Below, in pieces: positions 4,520 through 6,437 of a stretch of 6,437 nt of DNA. The position numbers and the translations under genes are program-made. The notes under the pieces were generated by a model. That model saw only the letters and a list, made by a program, of their open reading frames with translations. It did not search any database and was not told where the DNA came from. The first letter of the stretch is position 1; each line of letters begins with the position of its first letter. Source of the stretch: an uncultured Comamonadaceae bacterium (lineage in GTDB: Bacteria; Pseudomonadota; Gammaproteobacteria; Burkholderiales; Burkholderiaceae); the NCBI GenBank assembly GCA_946482595.1, contig CAMLSD010000175.1, positions 1 through 6,437 of the forward strand. Direction: 5' to 3'.

Positions 4520-6437
4520 ATGAACACTGCCTACCGCAAGCCCCTTCCGGGCACCTCACTCGATCACTTCGATGCCCGCGAGGCGGTCGAGGCCCTGCGC
4601 CCCGGCGCCTGGGCCCGCCTGCCCTACACCCTGCGCGTGCATGCCGAGAACCTGGTGCGCCGCTGCGATCCGGTCCTGCTGCACGACAGCCTCGTGCAGA
4701 TCGTCGAACGCCGTCGCGACCGCGACTTCCCGTGGTTCCCGGCGCGTGTGGTGTGCCATGACATCCTGGGCCAGACCGCCCTGGTCGATCTGGCCGGGCT
4801 GCGCGACGCGATCGCCGCACAAGGGGGCGACCCGTCGCAGGTGAACCCGGTCGTGCCGGTGCAGCTCATCGTCGACCATTCCTCGGCCGTCGAGTGTGGC
4901 GGGTTCGATCCGCAGGCCTTCGAGAAGAACCGCGCCATCGAGGATCGCCGCAACGAAGACCGCTTTCACTTCATCGAGTGGACGCGGCGTGCCTTCCGCA
5001 ACGTCGAGGTGGTGCCGCCGGGCAACGGGATCATGCACCAGATCAATCTGGAGCGGATGTCGCCCGTGGTCCAGGTGCACGATGGCGTTGCATTCCCCGA
5101 CACCCTGGTCGGCACCGACAGCCACACCCCGCACGTCGATGCCCTGGGCGTGATCGCCGTGGGGGTCGGCGGGCTGGAGGCCGAAAGCGTGATGCTCGGG
5201 CGGGCGTCGTGGATGCGTGTGCCCGACATCGTCGGTGTGCGCCTGACCGGGCAGCGCCGGCCCGGCATCACCGCCACCGACATCGTGCTGGCGCTCACCG
5301 AGTTCCTGCGCCGCGCCAAGGTGGTGGGGGCCTACCTCGAGTTCCATGGTGAGGGGGTGGCCGCGCTCACGCTGGGCGACCGCGCGACGATCTCGAACAT
5401 GGCGCCCGAATACGGCGCCACCGCCGCGATGTTCAGCATCGACGAGCAGACGCTGGCCTACCTGCGCCTCACCGGGCGCAGCGACACCCAGGTGAGCCTG
5501 GTCGAGACCTATGCGCGCCACGCCGGACTGTGGGCCGACACGCTGACGCACGTCGACTACGAGCGGGTGCTGAGCTTCGACCTGTCCACCGTCGTGCGCA
5601 ACTTGGCCGGGCCGTCCAACCCGCATGCGCGCGTGGCGACCACCGAACTGGCCGCGCGAGGCATTGCCGGCCCCTGGCAGGACGAAGCCGGGCGGATGCC
5701 GGACGGCGCGGTGATCATCGCGGCCATCACCAGCTGCACCAACACCAGCAACCCGCGCAACGTCATTGCCGCCGGCCTGCTGGCCCGCAACGCCAACCGG
5801 CTCGGCCTGCTGCGCAAGCCCTGGGTGAAGACCTCGCTGGCACCGGGCTCCAAGGCCGTCACGCTGTACCTGCAGCAGGCCGGGCTGATGTCTGAACTGG
5901 AGCGGCTGGGCTTTGGTGTGGTGGCCTATGCCTGCACCTCGTGCAACGGCATGTCCGGCGCACTCGATCCGGCCATCGAACGCGAGATCGTCGAGCGCGG
6001 GCTTTATGCGACGGCCGTGCTGTCGGGCAACCGCAACTTCGACGGGCGCATCCACCCGCGGGCGGCCCAGGCCTTCCTGGCGTCGCCGCCGCTGGTCGTG
6101 GCCTATGCGATCGCGGGCACCATCCGCTTCGACATCGAGCGCGATGTGCTGGCGGTGGTCGACGGGCGTGAGATCCGCCTGGCCGACCTGTGGCCCGACG
6201 ATGCCGAGATCGACGCCATCGTGCGCGACAGCGTGCGGCCCGAGCACTTCCGCCAGGTCTATGAGCCGATGTTCGCGATCCGCGCCGACGATGGTGCGGC
6301 GGTGAGCCCGCTGTACGACTGGCGCGCCCAATCCACCTACATCCGCCGCCCGCCCTACTGGGAGGGCGCGCTGGCCGGCGAGCGCACGCTGCGCGGCATG
6401 CGCCCGCTGGCGGTGCTGGGCGACAACATCACCACCG
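4520..6437 (+). CDS. acnD: Fe-S-dependent 2-methylcitrate dehydratase AcnD (3' end cut by window edge)
   Basis: This aconitase-family enzyme dehydrates 2-methylcitrate to a 2-methylaconitate, working with the isomerase PrpF in place of PrpD. The first 639 codons are present of roughly 865, lacking the swivelling C-terminal domain. The 4Fe-4S ligands are Cys406 (AITSCTNTSNP), Cys472 and Cys475 (ACTSCNGMSG), with the 66-residue spacing normal for aconitases. Other family landmarks are VDHSSAVEC (118-126), GTDSHTP (198-204) and ISNMAPEYGATAAMF. The opening MNTAYRKPLPGTSLDHFDA and VVCHDILGQTALVDLAGLRD fit AcnD rather than AcnA. The ATG at 4520 matches the usual AcnD N-terminus but has only a distant AAGG. 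An in-frame GTG at 4469, overlapping the prpC stop and preceded by AGGAG, would add 17 residues. It is the second gene of the prpC operon, and prpF is expected beyond the right edge. Confidence 0.96.
   Translation, partial: MNTAYRKPLPGTSLDHFDAREAVEALRPGAWARLPYTLRVHAENLVRRCDPVLLHDSLVQIVERRRDRDFPWFPARVVCHDILGQTALVDLAGLRDAIAAQGGDPSQVNPVVPVQLIVDHSSAVECGGFDPQAFEKNRAIEDRRNEDRFHFIEWTRRAFRNVEVVPPGNGIMHQINLERMSPVVQVHDGVAFPDTLVGTDSHTPHVDALGVIAVGVGGLEAESVMLGRASWMRVPDIVGVRLTGQRRPGITATDIVLALTEFLRRAKVVGAYLEFHGEGVAALTLGDRATISNMAPEYGATAAMFSIDEQTLAYLRLTGRSDTQVSLVETYARHAGLWADTLTHVDYERVLSFDLSTVVRNLAGPSNPHARVATTELAARGIAGPWQDEAGRMPDGAVIIAAITSCTNTSNPRNVIAAGLLARNANRLGLLRKPWVKTSLAPGSKAVTLYLQQAGLMSELERLGFGVVAYACTSCNGMSGALDPAIEREIVERGLYATAVLSGNRNFDGRIHPRAAQAFLASPPLVVAYAIAGTIRFDIERDVLAVVDGREIRLADLWPDDAEIDAIVRDSVRPEHFRQVYEPMFAIRADDGAAVSPLYDWRAQSTYIRRPPYWEGALAGERTLRGMRPLAVLGDNITT

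Noticed and set aside
3213..4820. 535-residue open frame on the minus strand opposite prpC and the start of acnD
   Set aside because: It is antisense to a gene with intact catalytic residues, its composition is low-complexity (His/Gly/Arg/Val-rich), and it crosses two real genes. It is a GC-driven shadow.
4556..6331. 591-residue open frame on the minus strand opposite acnD
   Set aside because: The forward frame has all aconitase motifs including three Fe-S cysteines. The antisense frame has no recognisable domain and shadow-like composition.

Overview
The window is GC-rich DNA with strong third-position G/C bias. It is probably from a betaproteobacterium of the order Burkholderiales. That placement is inferred from the AcnD-type propionate genes, whose protein wording resembles homologues from that order, and from a GC-rich intergenic repeat-like element. 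No genus can be named from the sequence alone.

Left part, minus strand (about 1-3058). Reading in the direction of transcription, the order is: a small YciI/DGPF protein (3058-2705), a 190-bp gap, a VOC-fold protein (2514-2101), a second YciI/DGPF protein overlapping it (2101-1715), a second VOC-fold protein (1674-1264), a 109-bp structured gap, and a long ECF sigma factor with a C-terminal TPR-like extension (1154 to beyond position 1). This sigma architecture next to DGPF proteins is the hallmark of group ECF42. In the 190-bp gap, on the coding strand, lies TGTCGA-N17-CGTC (2645-2619). It matches the promoter I recall being reported for ECF42 sigma factors. The simplest model is an autoregulated unit in which the sigma factor, encoded last, transcribes its own operon of two VOC proteins and one DGPF protein. 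The second DGPF gene lies upstream of this promoter. The predicted transcript would start with a perfect 8-bp hairpin.

Right part, plus strand (3318-6437). prpC (2-methylcitrate synthase, complete) is followed after 47 bp by acnD (Fe-S 2-methylcitrate dehydratase, truncated by the window edge after 639 codons). Together they carry out the first steps of the 2-methylcitrate cycle for propionyl-CoA breakdown. prpB is not upstream of prpC, and prpF would be expected beyond the right edge.

The 259-bp divergent intergenic region (3059-3317) separates the two parts. It holds repeated GCGAATATT / TTTGCAA-type boxes, which are good candidates for a propionate-responsive operator, and a clear ribosome binding site for prpC. 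There is no stretch above 300 bp without a gene. I saw no rRNA, tRNA, CRISPR array, insertion sequence or convincing intrinsic terminator. Many long open frames on opposite strands are GC-driven shadows of the genes listed.
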